Position numbers and translations under genes: made by a program
Notes under the pieces: model-generated
What the model was told of the DNA's origin: nothing
The model's database searches: none
Seen by the model: only the letters and a program-made list of their open reading frames with translations
Part shown: positions 50,701 through 62,700 of the stretch, in pieces
Layout of the letters: each line of letters opens with the position of its first letter
Position numbering within the stretch: position 1 is the first letter of the stretch
DNA from: Marisa cornuarietis
Lineage: Eukaryota; Mollusca; Gastropoda; Architaenioglossa; Ampullariidae
DNA: 64,000 nt
Direction: 5' to 3'
Assembly (NCBI GenBank): GCA_004794655.1
Contig: SMMW01000626.1
Coordinates: 652,501 to 716,500 of the forward strand

Positions 50701-53700
50701 AAGCTTATTTTAAGCAGTTCTCAGGACGCAACTGCTTTGACTCTGGTCCTTAAAAAAATTAGTTGTTTTTATTAGTATGGTAACTGTGGTCGTATCTATA
50801 AAGTCTTTTGCTGCTGTGACCATCAAAACTCAATTTACAAAATTACTTGCATCTCACTTGAAAAAAGACCATAAAATGCACTCCTCATGTATTGACATAA
50901 CAAGTTATAACGGATAATAAAATTAGATTTTTTAAAGTCTTTAAATTATTTCAAACTCTTTTTTGGAATTATTTTCCTGAAATACACCGAACAGTAAAAA
51001 TTATTTATCGATGTGTGTGTGGTGTGTGTGTGTGTGTGTGTGTGTGTTGATGAAATAATCGAGCCATTTACATCTGCATGTTATAATTTCTTCTGTCCTG
51101 TTAATTAAGAACACTTATGTTTCCAGTGATTAAAAAATGAAATAGTGAGATGCATTCTTTTGTTAGGCTTGTTCGACTTTCATACAAAATTGATATTCCT
51201 GGTTCTATAGTTTTCAGAGTATTCATCTGCAGGTTACCTTTTCAGTTATATGACAATGAGTATGTGGTACTCGTGTCTAATAAAGAGCATACCGAATGGA
51301 ATGTAGGTGATTTTTTTATTTGTGAAACACTAATTAATAACAGATAATTCAAGAATATTAATCAGGTAACTTCAAGGACATTGTATGTTTTACAAAACAT
51401 TGTACTGTGATAGTAGTAACTGTATACTGAGAGTGTCAGTAAGCAAGTCAGAATGCTAGTAGAAATATCTTCACTTAACTAGGATAAAATACAGCTAGTA
51501 TTCCAGCAAGTAATTTTTCCTCTATTAAACTCTAATTTTAATGATAATAATTATAGGTGTTTTCAAGCGTCAAACTGGCAACAGCTGATCGAGCGTTTAC
51601 TCCATCGTCTGCAACAATCGAATCATATGTGCTTTTGATTCTGTGTACCAGTACATTAAATTAAAGACCGTGGGGGTAGAATAACCCTACATTTCTTTGT
51701 CACTTTGGTGTCCAAGCTTAAAAACACAACAAAAGTAATCAGTATGATTGTAGCGGTAGCACTAAAGTGTCCTTTCATTAACAGCGATCGAGCGATTGGG
51801 GGCTAGCTGTCCTCTATGCATGTTTTGATGACGTCATATGAAACAACTCAATAGCTGGCAGAAATAACAGTTTTAAAAGCAAGCTGATTTTTTTCTGCCG
51901 AAATTGCTTACTGACCCTTCAAGTTCATGATGTACAGCTGCCATTTAATAAAATTGTTGAACACTGTAAGGAGATTATATATAGTCCTGTTTTCTTTATT
52001 GAATTTATTTGCTCATCAAGATCATGGCTATGTAAATACTTCTTGAACACGCATAAGGCGAGGAAGTTGACGTAGAAGAGCTTGTCACTCGAAATGACCA
52101 CATAACGGCGCCTGGCTTAACATTTTCGTGGTTTGTTAGCGTGTCATCCCTCCACCCACTCGCAGCGATTCACTAATTTCATGACTGCCACTGCGCGTTC
52201 ACTGCTGGCCTAGTCTCTTTATTATACTTTAATGCGTTTTTCATTATATACAACAAACTGTATCAACAAATGGTGAACAAATATATGTTACTAAGTTTAA
52301 TTTGTAAGACTTCCTTTTCTCCCTTCTTTTTGAGTAAAAGAAACTGTGATTATGGTTGTATTAAACAATCTGCAAAAGAATTTTGACTAACATCCATAAG
52401 CCTCTTGGACCCATAAAACTAATTTGTGTTGTGAAGCTCAATTTGCATGACATACGTTTTCTTCTGTTAATCTGCCTGGCTCTTCTTCAAGATAAGGAAT
52501 GTTTCGTAATCTGATTGGCGCTTTAAAATATATTTACCGCATATTTTATAGTTGTCTTTTTTCATATATACTATTACCAACATTTTAGTTTCATTACAGC
52601 ACTTTTAACTGATTATAGATTTTAAATATAATTTTGGTCAAGTTTTTTCAATGAAGCATAAACTGCCAAAGATAAAATGAAGAATTGTTTTTAACTATTA
52701 TCTCATCAATTGTATTAATATTTATTACGGCAAAACAGGATTAAACGAGTCTGGTATTGTATTACTTTGGTTATTACTTTGGTTTAGGGATACTAAGCAA
52801 AAGCCTCAGCTTATATCAAACGTGATCTCTCGAGCCAGACTTAGTCAAAATTGTCGCAGTTTACAAATGTATTGCCTGTGTGATTAGGTTTTCATGAATG
52901 ACTGACGTACTCATTGTTCTAAAACTTGAACATCTTTGAATGACAGTGGTTGGCCGTGACGATCTAAGCGCCAGACGACGCCATGTGTCTTCTGCTGACA
53001 AACTAGAAGTTCCTGAGCATGCAGTGCAGAGATCAAGATCGCCGACAAGAGATTCTCGCGAGCCCCAGGGCGGAAGTATAAGGTCAAGGTCACGTTCACC
53101 TGCTCACCACCGTGTGTCTGAGGTGGCATCGAGGTCCTTATCACCTCCGGATCTAAGGTCGAAACTGTGTTGCATTTTAAACAACCAATGGTTTCATTCG
53201 TATGTAGGTTTTCACAAGAGTGCATCATCTTTCATCTTAACAAGAAAATTGTTCTTTTGTCATTTCCTCTTCCACTTTAATTTTTGTTTTCGTTAAATAA
53301 ATCATTTCTATTCTGTTCTTTTCATAAGGCAGTCCACAGCGGTCCAGTGCTTGTCGCCAACAAATTAAATGGTGCATTTGTGACCCAAGCTTCAATTTAT
53401 TTCAAAGTCACATCATGTATGTCCTCACCTCAATGTAGCATCGTGTACCTAAAAGCACAAATGTTCACCACTTCCGAAAATGTTCAGCATTGGTTTGAAT
53501 AGATATTCCCTGCCCTAATCCCATTGTTTGGTAGGAAGTTAGAGAAACAAGGGATAGGGACGCTATTAGGTCTGCCGATAGCTAATAACTTTAATAACTA
53601 ATTAACAAGTTTCGTTCCGATCAGTCACTTCTTTGTTGTCGTACAAACTTCTGGAAAGCAACACACCTATCACATTACATCATATACAATAAGCTCAAAA

Positions 53701-56700
53701 CTTCTAAACGTTCAAAAACATTTAACAAAAATATAATAGTCGCATGCCGTGTCCTTGTGACATAAGGAAAACGACATTTCTCTGCAATACATCTTGTAGC
53801 AATTATTACTACAGTTTTTTCCACGACAATGTAAATCACCAGCTCTCTTTTACTTTGGGCGGTTTGATTTGACTTACATAAAACAAGCGAGTTCGCTCGA
53901 AATGAACGTACGCGATTTGAAGGTCAGTGGCCGATTGTGTGTATATGATACTTGGTTGCCCAAAACATTCTGGACGATAAAACAGGTCAAGCAAATATCC
54001 TGATTAATGAGTTTTAACAAGTAGTTCCAATTTTCAGAACTCGTGAGATCGGACCTCACAGGAGTCTTCCAGCATCATCACGTTCATCAGGGGGTACTCC
54101 TGCTAGCACCCCTTCTCCTAAGAAAAGGCAGCTGCCAGCTATCCCTCTAGAAGCCCAGAAAGCCAGCAGAGACAGAGGTAGTAAGTTATCATGGTATTTA
54201 AAAATCGTTTTTGATTTGTGTTACGAATTAAATGTGGTAGCGGTCTGTGTGAGGTGTCACCCGGCGCCGCCAGCGCGTTGGTGGGCTATTTGACCCCGGT
54301 TTACCTGCCGGTCAGCCACGCTTGTAACTGAAGGTGTCGAGATCATTCTAGCGAGTACCTGAGCGAGGTGTTGCTGACGCAAGCTTTGTTGCTGGAATGT
54401 TCGGTGCGAGAGCGCGCATGCGTGACGGGTAGATTCTGGATGTTTCTACATGTGTGGATGTTTCTACATGTGTTTGTATTGGGTATATAAGCGGTGAGAG
54501 GGAGTGTTTTGGTAGGGAGGTGAGTGAGAGCATGGTAGAGAGTTTCTGTGGGCGTGTATCGCCGCTAGTGAGTTGTGTCAGGCCTGTGTTGCCTTAGTGA
54601 GAGTAGGCGTGTATTGCCTGTAGTCAGCAAGTGTCGTTGTGGTCAGTTGTTGTGTCAGGCGTGTGCGTCGCCGTTTGAGTAGTAGGAGTCGCTGCTAGAA
54701 TAGTCTTCAGAGTGAGCTATTGTGAATTGTGCTGCCGACGTGTGTTGCCGAGTTGCTAGAGTGAAACTTGCTGTACAAGACTTGTGAATAAAGTGGTTTA
54801 GTAGAAAATATCTTGACTGCAAAGACTCTGTTTCTTGGAGAGGCTGGCACCTCAGATTAAGGACCCATAATGAGCCATTGACGACGAAATAGGCGCATGG
54901 GACTTATGCTTCGTCGCTCAATTTAATTACGGACATTTCAACATCCATACATCCTATACGTTCATCCGTAACAATTTGATAATAGCTTAAACTCTACGAG
55001 GCATGTTTTATTTTACCCGTGTTAAGTAGTATATATCCTATGTTTCTACGAGAAGAAATAGTAAAGAGTATTGATTCTTCTAAAAGTGTTATTGAATTTA
55101 TGCTTAGTTATTAAAATGAGGCACTTCTTTCAGCATATTGAGCTCTGTCTGTACAATAATTTTGTGTTGTTATTATAAAAACCTCATGATCAATTAAGAA
55201 CACTTTGAGTAAGTCGATAAATTAGTCCTGATTCATTGTCTATATGTTTGTTACAGTAACACAAGATTTAGAAGAGAGAGCTCGTCTTATGAAGCTTAGG
55301 ATAAAACTTCAGCAAGACGGTGGTCTTGGACCTATTCCTCACTCTCACAGACATGAATACGAAGGCTATGGTAGCCGTGGAATCCGCTCTGGCGATTATC
55401 TGGACCACCACGATCGGTCTGTACCTCACGAGCGTGATCGCATGGAACGTTCCCGTGATCGAGGCTACGATCGAGGGCGAGACTTGGAGCGGGGCCACCG
55501 AGCTCGAAGAAATAAAGGTCCTTTTTTTACTTTATTTTAATAAAAAAAAGTCCTTTTCTCATTCATACAGTTTTCTCTTACATGAGACAGCACGCTATTC
55601 CTCTAGATATTGAGAGCTATGAAAATTAATCTGAGAATTTATGGCAAGAGTTAAAAGCTAAATCAAAGTCCAACACTTGTTAAGTTCAAGAATTATGTCA
55701 TTTAGTAAAAGGCGGTCTCCTTCATGTAGTGAAGAAAGACCACAAAGCGTAGCGGATGCAGTTTTCTGAAGTTTTGAATTTGATACAATTTTCTTTCAAC
55801 AAATGGGTAAAAACAGATTACTCCCTGTGAAGAAATTAAATTTAAGCAATCCTCATTTTAGAAGTTATGGGTTAGGTTTCGCTTTAACGGGAAGACTTTA
55901 ATTGCATTGCTCGTAGATAAACAGTAGTAGTAAGCATATCAGAATACTCTTCATCATTGATTGCACCATTTGTTCAGCAGTATTATTCTCAAAAATATAA
56001 TGGCTCCACACGTGTATTAAAATACATAAAACAGTTGAAAGAACTTTGATATAACAGAATGGACAGCAGAAGCTCTAGATATAAAAAACGGGGATACACA
56101 GTACGCAAAATGCTCAATATTGAGTATAAACTCGAGATCATTGAAAAAATAATCAAACCATGAAATTTTAAAATCTTACTTAAAAAAAATTAGAAACGGG
56201 CATTTCAGGCATTTAACACAATGGAATCAAAAAAGATGGCAAGACTACTGATACGCAGGCTCCTGGAAAGAGAGATTTATTGCATGACATTTTTTTAATC
56301 TTCCCTTCTTCAGGGAATTATGATTCGGTTTCATAGTAATAAAAAATAAAAATATTATTATTTAACCAAATCATAATTGTATGTGGAGTCAGGATTGGTC
56401 CTGAGTGTCTGTAAGATAGGTTATGGAAACGATTGTTATTTAGAGTGGGATCAGGATTAGACCTGAACGCCTGTCAACTACGTGAAGATAGTTGTACCTA
56501 AATTGCGCAGAGTAAATTGACCCACCATGCGGCTCCCGGGGCTGTATCTCAAAGTCCCTGACGAGGTGAATATATCACTGCCTCTCGTCGCACGTCTAAA
56601 GTAAAGCAACTATAGACGGTAGAAGACACACTAGTAATCTTTGGTCCGGCGAGATGTCAGAATCACGTCATCTCTCGATATGGCAAAACTGCTTCAAAGG

Positions 56701-59660
56701 AGCCGTGGAACTTTGATAGGTCACCGGTCGATTCGACCACACACGAGTCGATTCGGCCGTGACTCTTAGTCTATTGGTTCAGTTGATTCGACCAAAGCTC
56801 CGAGTGAAAGTTGCTATTCAGAGTAATGACATATTTGTTGCTGGTTGTATGTACAGAGAACTATATTTTTTAATACAACTATAGTCACTTGATATGTGTA
56901 AAGGTAACCGCCATAGTTAACAAATGAGAACGGAAGTTGTTTGAAGAAATGTGGGTTATGTGTGTACAATAATAATAATAATAATAAACAGTCATTATTT
57001 AGTTTAATTTACTCAGAAGCAGAGCAGTCGGAAGCCTTACCGCTCATGGCTGCAGAGCGGGCCTGTTTATGCAGTTTCAAATAGTTTCTTAAGTATCTAT
57101 TCGGCCTGTGTCTGTCGTGAAATCCTTTAAAAAAGAATCCGGAGCATATTAAGCTGCATGTAAATATAAACTCCAATTAAATATAGTTTTGCAAAAAATG
57201 GTTAATCTCGGAATGTGCACAGAGCACACCAGTTCTTTAGCTTTCAGCTGCTGAAAAAGGCGTGTGGATACGTCAAAAGCTCAAGAGTGTGCTACTTTTT
57301 TCTTAACTGCAATGGTTTGTTTTCCTTCTACCACCTAAAAACATGGTTCTAAAGCGACGTCTCCAAACACACACACACACACACATTAATTAAATATTAG
57401 ACATTTTTATTCATTTACCCTTGAGGGGTATGGAGAAATTGATTTATATACAACTGCCAGTTCACTCATATTATTTCCTCCTATAAAGCTTGAATAAATG
57501 TACACACAGCTTGAATAAAAGTAAAGCTCAGATAGTGTAGTACAAGAAATGAAAACTTAATAATGATATCAAGAATTTCAAAGATGTTAATAACTTTTGT
57601 ACTCAATTAACATGACTTAACCAGTGACATTTTTTAGGCTATCATAAAAATCTGTATAAATTAAATACGTTTTTAAGTACATCCTTTGTAGTGAAACAGA
57701 AGAGACTACTAAATTTAATTGCATTCGGGGGTTTCAAATAAAATTCAGGAATGTATTTTTTCTTTCATTCTTGAAGTAACCCTTGTCGAAGATGAAGTGC
57801 ACAGAAGCTGTTGTAGTACACTGTAAGGAACATGCAAATTTGTTGAACGATCAAAGTGAGCGCACGACCAAACTAATTTCAACCTTTCTATGTCTAAATT
57901 GTCAGTGAGACCTCATGACTTGAATTTGACACTTGAGAAGAAGGAGGAGAAAAATGATGATGAGGAGCAAAATAGTGACAATATAATTTTTTCTATTTTT
58001 GTATACACCACCCATGCCACTTTTAAAATTATGTTCAAATATATATCTCGCTTTGCGCACAATACAAAGTGTAAAAAATATTATCTCGACAACTCTCTTT
58101 TTCTGTTTCCATCCTGCAACCAGAATTTAGCCCAGACATGTCCGATGATGTTGGAAGCGACAACTCTGAAACCAGCGACATGTCAGAAGTCTCCAGAGTT
58201 AGCACCATCAGCGTCCGATCCACACAATCAGAGAGACCGCGCCGGAACCTGAGGTGACTTTTCACTCAAACTGTAACGAAAAAAGTCACAAGGACTGTGA
58301 TGTCTTGACGGATATGGTTAGGCGGGAAATAGTAGTGCCGATTCTAAACTCGTTACGCAAGCCATTCGTGTTTCTTTTATCTTAATGTCTGCTTGTAGTA
58401 TCCCTGCCTTTGTGTATGTCGTTATCACACATTATGCTTTTTGTCTCTTTGTCTTGTCTGATAACAACAGTAAGTGGTCCATTTATGTTTCTCTCTCATC
58501 TCATGAGCAACGTTCTTGAGTACTGCTATCTTTACATTGGGCTTGAACCACCACGTGGTATTCCTTATAATTGTACACCCATCTCGATCGGTTTTGTCAA
58601 ATTTTAAATATAGACTTTTGAATATCCTTATAGAGATTGTCAATCATTGCGTGACGAAAGCAAATGTTACAATTTGAAAATAGCATATTCACTCATCTTT
58701 ATCCACAGGGATTTCACCTCAAAAATGGAAAGTAGAACTACGATCCCAAGAAAGCAAGTTGTCCGGAGCTCTTCCAGTGAAAGCCAAACTGTAGAGAAGA
58801 CAGATGGAAGTGTGTCAGACTCAGCCGTGTCTTCCAGCGTCACCGAGGGCCGAAAGAGAAGACCTAGCTTAGGTCACAAGGTTGCTTCCCTTGTTGGTCT
58901 TTCCCGACGCAGCAGCAGTGCAACTCAGCTAGCTGGCAGAGGTACACATGACTCATATAAGCACACGTAGGTGTGCAGAGAAACCTACACAAGATAATTT
59001 ATTCTTTCCCCTTATAAGAGGTTTTGGGGTATTAAAAAGTCCATTATATGAGTATTATACAACGCAAATTCCACACAATTTTTAATTGTTATACATATGC
59101 CTGTTTATCTGTTCATACAATTCTATTTAATGTTAAATATATATATATATATCTCTGTCGATAGTTGTTTACCGGAAAGTAGTTATACAGAAATTTTATT
59201 AAAGGGACATCATCGTGAGGATGTAATATTTTTACGTAGTAATCTAGTGAAAAAGTACTTCTGAACATTCTATTGCTGAGTTAAATTGGTTTTTAATTTT
59301 CTTATATCACGTTCTGAATGAATCTTTTTTCTTCTTAGACCCATAACTTGATTGATTTATGTTTAATTTTGGGTTATCAATAATATGATTAAACCAGATT
59401 TTTCCAGGATTGTCTGAAAAGCATTAATACTGCTAGACTTTAGAATTTTTCTTTTTTGTCAGTGTAGCAGCTCTTTTTGTATACAGTATTTGACAGTCGA
59501 TCACAGTTATCTACATTGGTCAAGTTAAACCAAAAACCCATCCTATTTTTGACGTGAAGATTACTAGAGGAGCAAAATGCTAGTCAAGATGCTAATTATA
59601 AATGATTGATAGATATATCTGTAAAGCGCTTTGAGCAAATCATTGGAAAAGTGCTATAAA

Positions 59661-59709
<49 letters not shown>

Positions 59710-62700
59710 TCGACGCTCGTCACAGTGCGGGGGCCTGCCCCTAACAATCTCAGAACTGTCTGTCTAATCACACACCATAATTTTCATCCCTCAGTATCCC
59801 TAACCATCTATTCATTCATTTATGTGTGCATGCATGACTACCTGCATAAATTATGTTACATACCACACTTGTCAAGAAGGCGACCTAATATCTTTTTCAG
59901 AAAATCAGAACTAACCAGTCAACCAGACTCTCGAAATAAATGGTTAAAATAAGTAAACAATATTTTTTGTTCGTGCAGGAGGAAAAAAACGCAGCTCTTT
60001 TCAAAGAAGTGAAGAGATAGGTCCTGTTGATCTTCGCGGTGGTATGTCTAAACAGGCATCCAAAGATTCCACAGATGGAAGCATAGGCAGTATAAGCAGC
60101 GATTCATCTAGCGTGTGAGTACTATTTATCCTGAAAAGTGCGGATGAGTAACACTATCCACAACAGTTTTACTGCCGCTGGATCATTGAAAAAAATAATG
60201 TTGTAAAGAAATTTTCTTATCTCTCATGGAAAGATAGAAACACTGGACAATAATAGCGTTATGATATTGATGATAACAGCAGTGATGATATTGCGACTGA
60301 ATCGCTCTCTTTGCTAAGAAGGGTAAACGTATATATGTGTTGTAATATAGATCATTAGAATTCTTGTAATAGTTCGGTTGATCTGTGGTTTGAATAAAAA
60401 CGTAATTTTAACGCAAGCTTTTTATGAATCACATATAGAGAATAATTTCGTTTGCAAATCACAGAAATCATCAGTCATGATCCTCTTCATAACTGAGTAA
60501 TTTTTACTTTAAACGCTGCTTCATAAAATAAAATTATCGGACTAGTATAACTATTTTCCCGCCGAATACTACTCGTTTCGTGTACATTCTTTCGTCAAAA
60601 TACTGTTACCTACTAAATTCCAAAGCGGTTCAAAGCTGACGAGGAAGTTGGGGCGTGAGGTTGGGGGATTGAGGGCTAGAGACGGCAACAGGTGTGCTCG
60701 ACACACACCCGCGATAGCAATGGTGGACGGGACAATATCTTTTCAGCTTCTCCAATGACACTGCACTGGTCACTCTTCTCAGCGGGCCAGTGGACATGTT
60801 ACCGCGTTTCGCGAATCGATTTCATGGCGGAAGAATAGTTTTATGAAGTTGATTTCCGCTTAAGCCATACTGCTGATGTCTGCTACTAAGAAACTGGGAT
60901 ACAAGTTTAACTTTTCTTTAAATACAAAGGAAACAGACATAAGTGGAGAAGTGGTGGTGTAGCATTTAGTAAAGGTGAACAGAAGTTGAAGAAGTTACCG
61001 TCACAAGGAGGAAAGCAAGTGTTCGCGTTTACAGAAAAAGAGCGGTCGGGTGAATAGTAAATTTTTAATTTTGTCCTACAATCTCATATGTAGCAAAAGT
61101 AGACAAATTCCTTCAGATATATTGAGCTAGTTCAGTTGGAATAATAATTACTTCCTCCTCTAATAAAAAATAATGAATATTAAACATTCGACAAACGCTT
61201 CATGCAACTGTTAAAATATATCAATAATATAATGCTTTTAAAGTAGTTCCTAGCGCTTGCCTTTCAGCAAACATCTTCAAAACATAACTTACTGGGAGCA
61301 TCCCCACACTCTACCCCCATTTTTAGCCTTCTTTCATAGATGTCATTAACTATCTTAGGTAGCATGCTATCTGAAATAAAGCTTTTTCAGACACGAAACC
61401 ACTGTAGACGAATATCAAAAATATTATGCTTTTAAAGCAGTTCTTTAGTGCTTACCTTTCGCTAAACATCTTAAAGCAGAAATTATTGGGAGCATCCGTG
61501 TAGACAAAAACCAGAAAAGACGAAGAGATACCTCACTCAAGCTTATGTGCGTTGCAAGTAATCTGTTCCCATGTGAGAGCCGGTGGTCCATCTTTTTTGT
61601 TGTCCTTCCAGCAAGGGAGCTAGAAAAGTATGATTGGCGAGTGGCTGTGCATTTTTTTGACTCGCATGATGTGGCGATCTTTTCACATCCAGCCTTTCTG
61701 TATCGTGGACCACGAATTTTCCTTGTAGCTGACAGAAATTTCATTGTTAGCATTTAAGCAGTCGCTAAAGACTAACGTGTGTAAGTGTGCGCGTGCGTGC
61801 GTGCGTGCGTGTGGCGCTGTAAAGCATTAGGGAGCGGTTTACGAGAAGGAATTTTCATTATTATATTTTTTACAAATTTTGGCGTGCGTAGTCCTGCTTT
61901 TCTGCTGGTCAGTTCGCGAATTGTGTAGTTAATACTACCGAAACGAAGCGATAGCAAACGAAGAAAGGATACCAAATGAACGCTTTCTTGCTGTATTTCG
62001 AGGCGTATCATGGAAAAAATTACCAACATTAAAACATCTATATATTTCTCTTACATCACTTTCCAGCGAATGAAAAAAAACCCTGAAATGTCTCCTAAAG
62101 AAAAAAAAGGAAAAAAATCTGTCATGGTTCATGACTTTAACATAAAATATCGTCGCCTTTTTAGGTTTGTTTGTTTGTTTGTTTTTTTTTGCCACATTCA
62201 AATAATATTTGTTAAAATCGACAAGATTATACATGTCGAGAAAAAAATCGAGACGGCGGTTTTAAACGGTTGTGCATAGCATTGCACTCATTGTGTTTTG
62301 GGTACAATTGAATTTCTCGGATGGTACAGGCAACGTATTATAACGGTATTATATGTAATTTTTTGTGGCTTTGGTTAAAATTATACCCGACTGTTAGGGC
62401 TCATGGTGTCGCATGCCACCCGACTAAAGTATTTGTTCCGTGTTTTAAAATAATAATAATAATAATAATGTTGGCTTGTATAGCGCCAAATCCTGGCCTG
62501 TGGACAGCTCAAGGCGCTGACGTCAAAAAATAAGATGACGACAAAACGTGGGTGTGGAGCGGCCCATCTCCTCCACGTCACAGGGCAGCGTCCACACACA
62601 GCAAGAACACAGTCCTAAGCACAAATATCCAACAGGTCATACAAACCCGAATACACTCCATAGAACAAATATCAAACATGTCATACACTCCACAGAAAAT

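Larger units (their letters stand above)
47769..52946 (+). other. Rim intron 14
   Basis: AT-rich. LINE pieces lie at 49650-50640 and a (TG)n run at 51011-51048. The rest shows nothing I can name. Confidence 0.75.

Noticed and set aside
60600..61000. Possible internal promoter for a short C2B-only (gamma-type) RIM
   Set aside because: Only a rise in GC; no TATA or initiator, nor a first exon in phase 2 before exon 21, could be supported.
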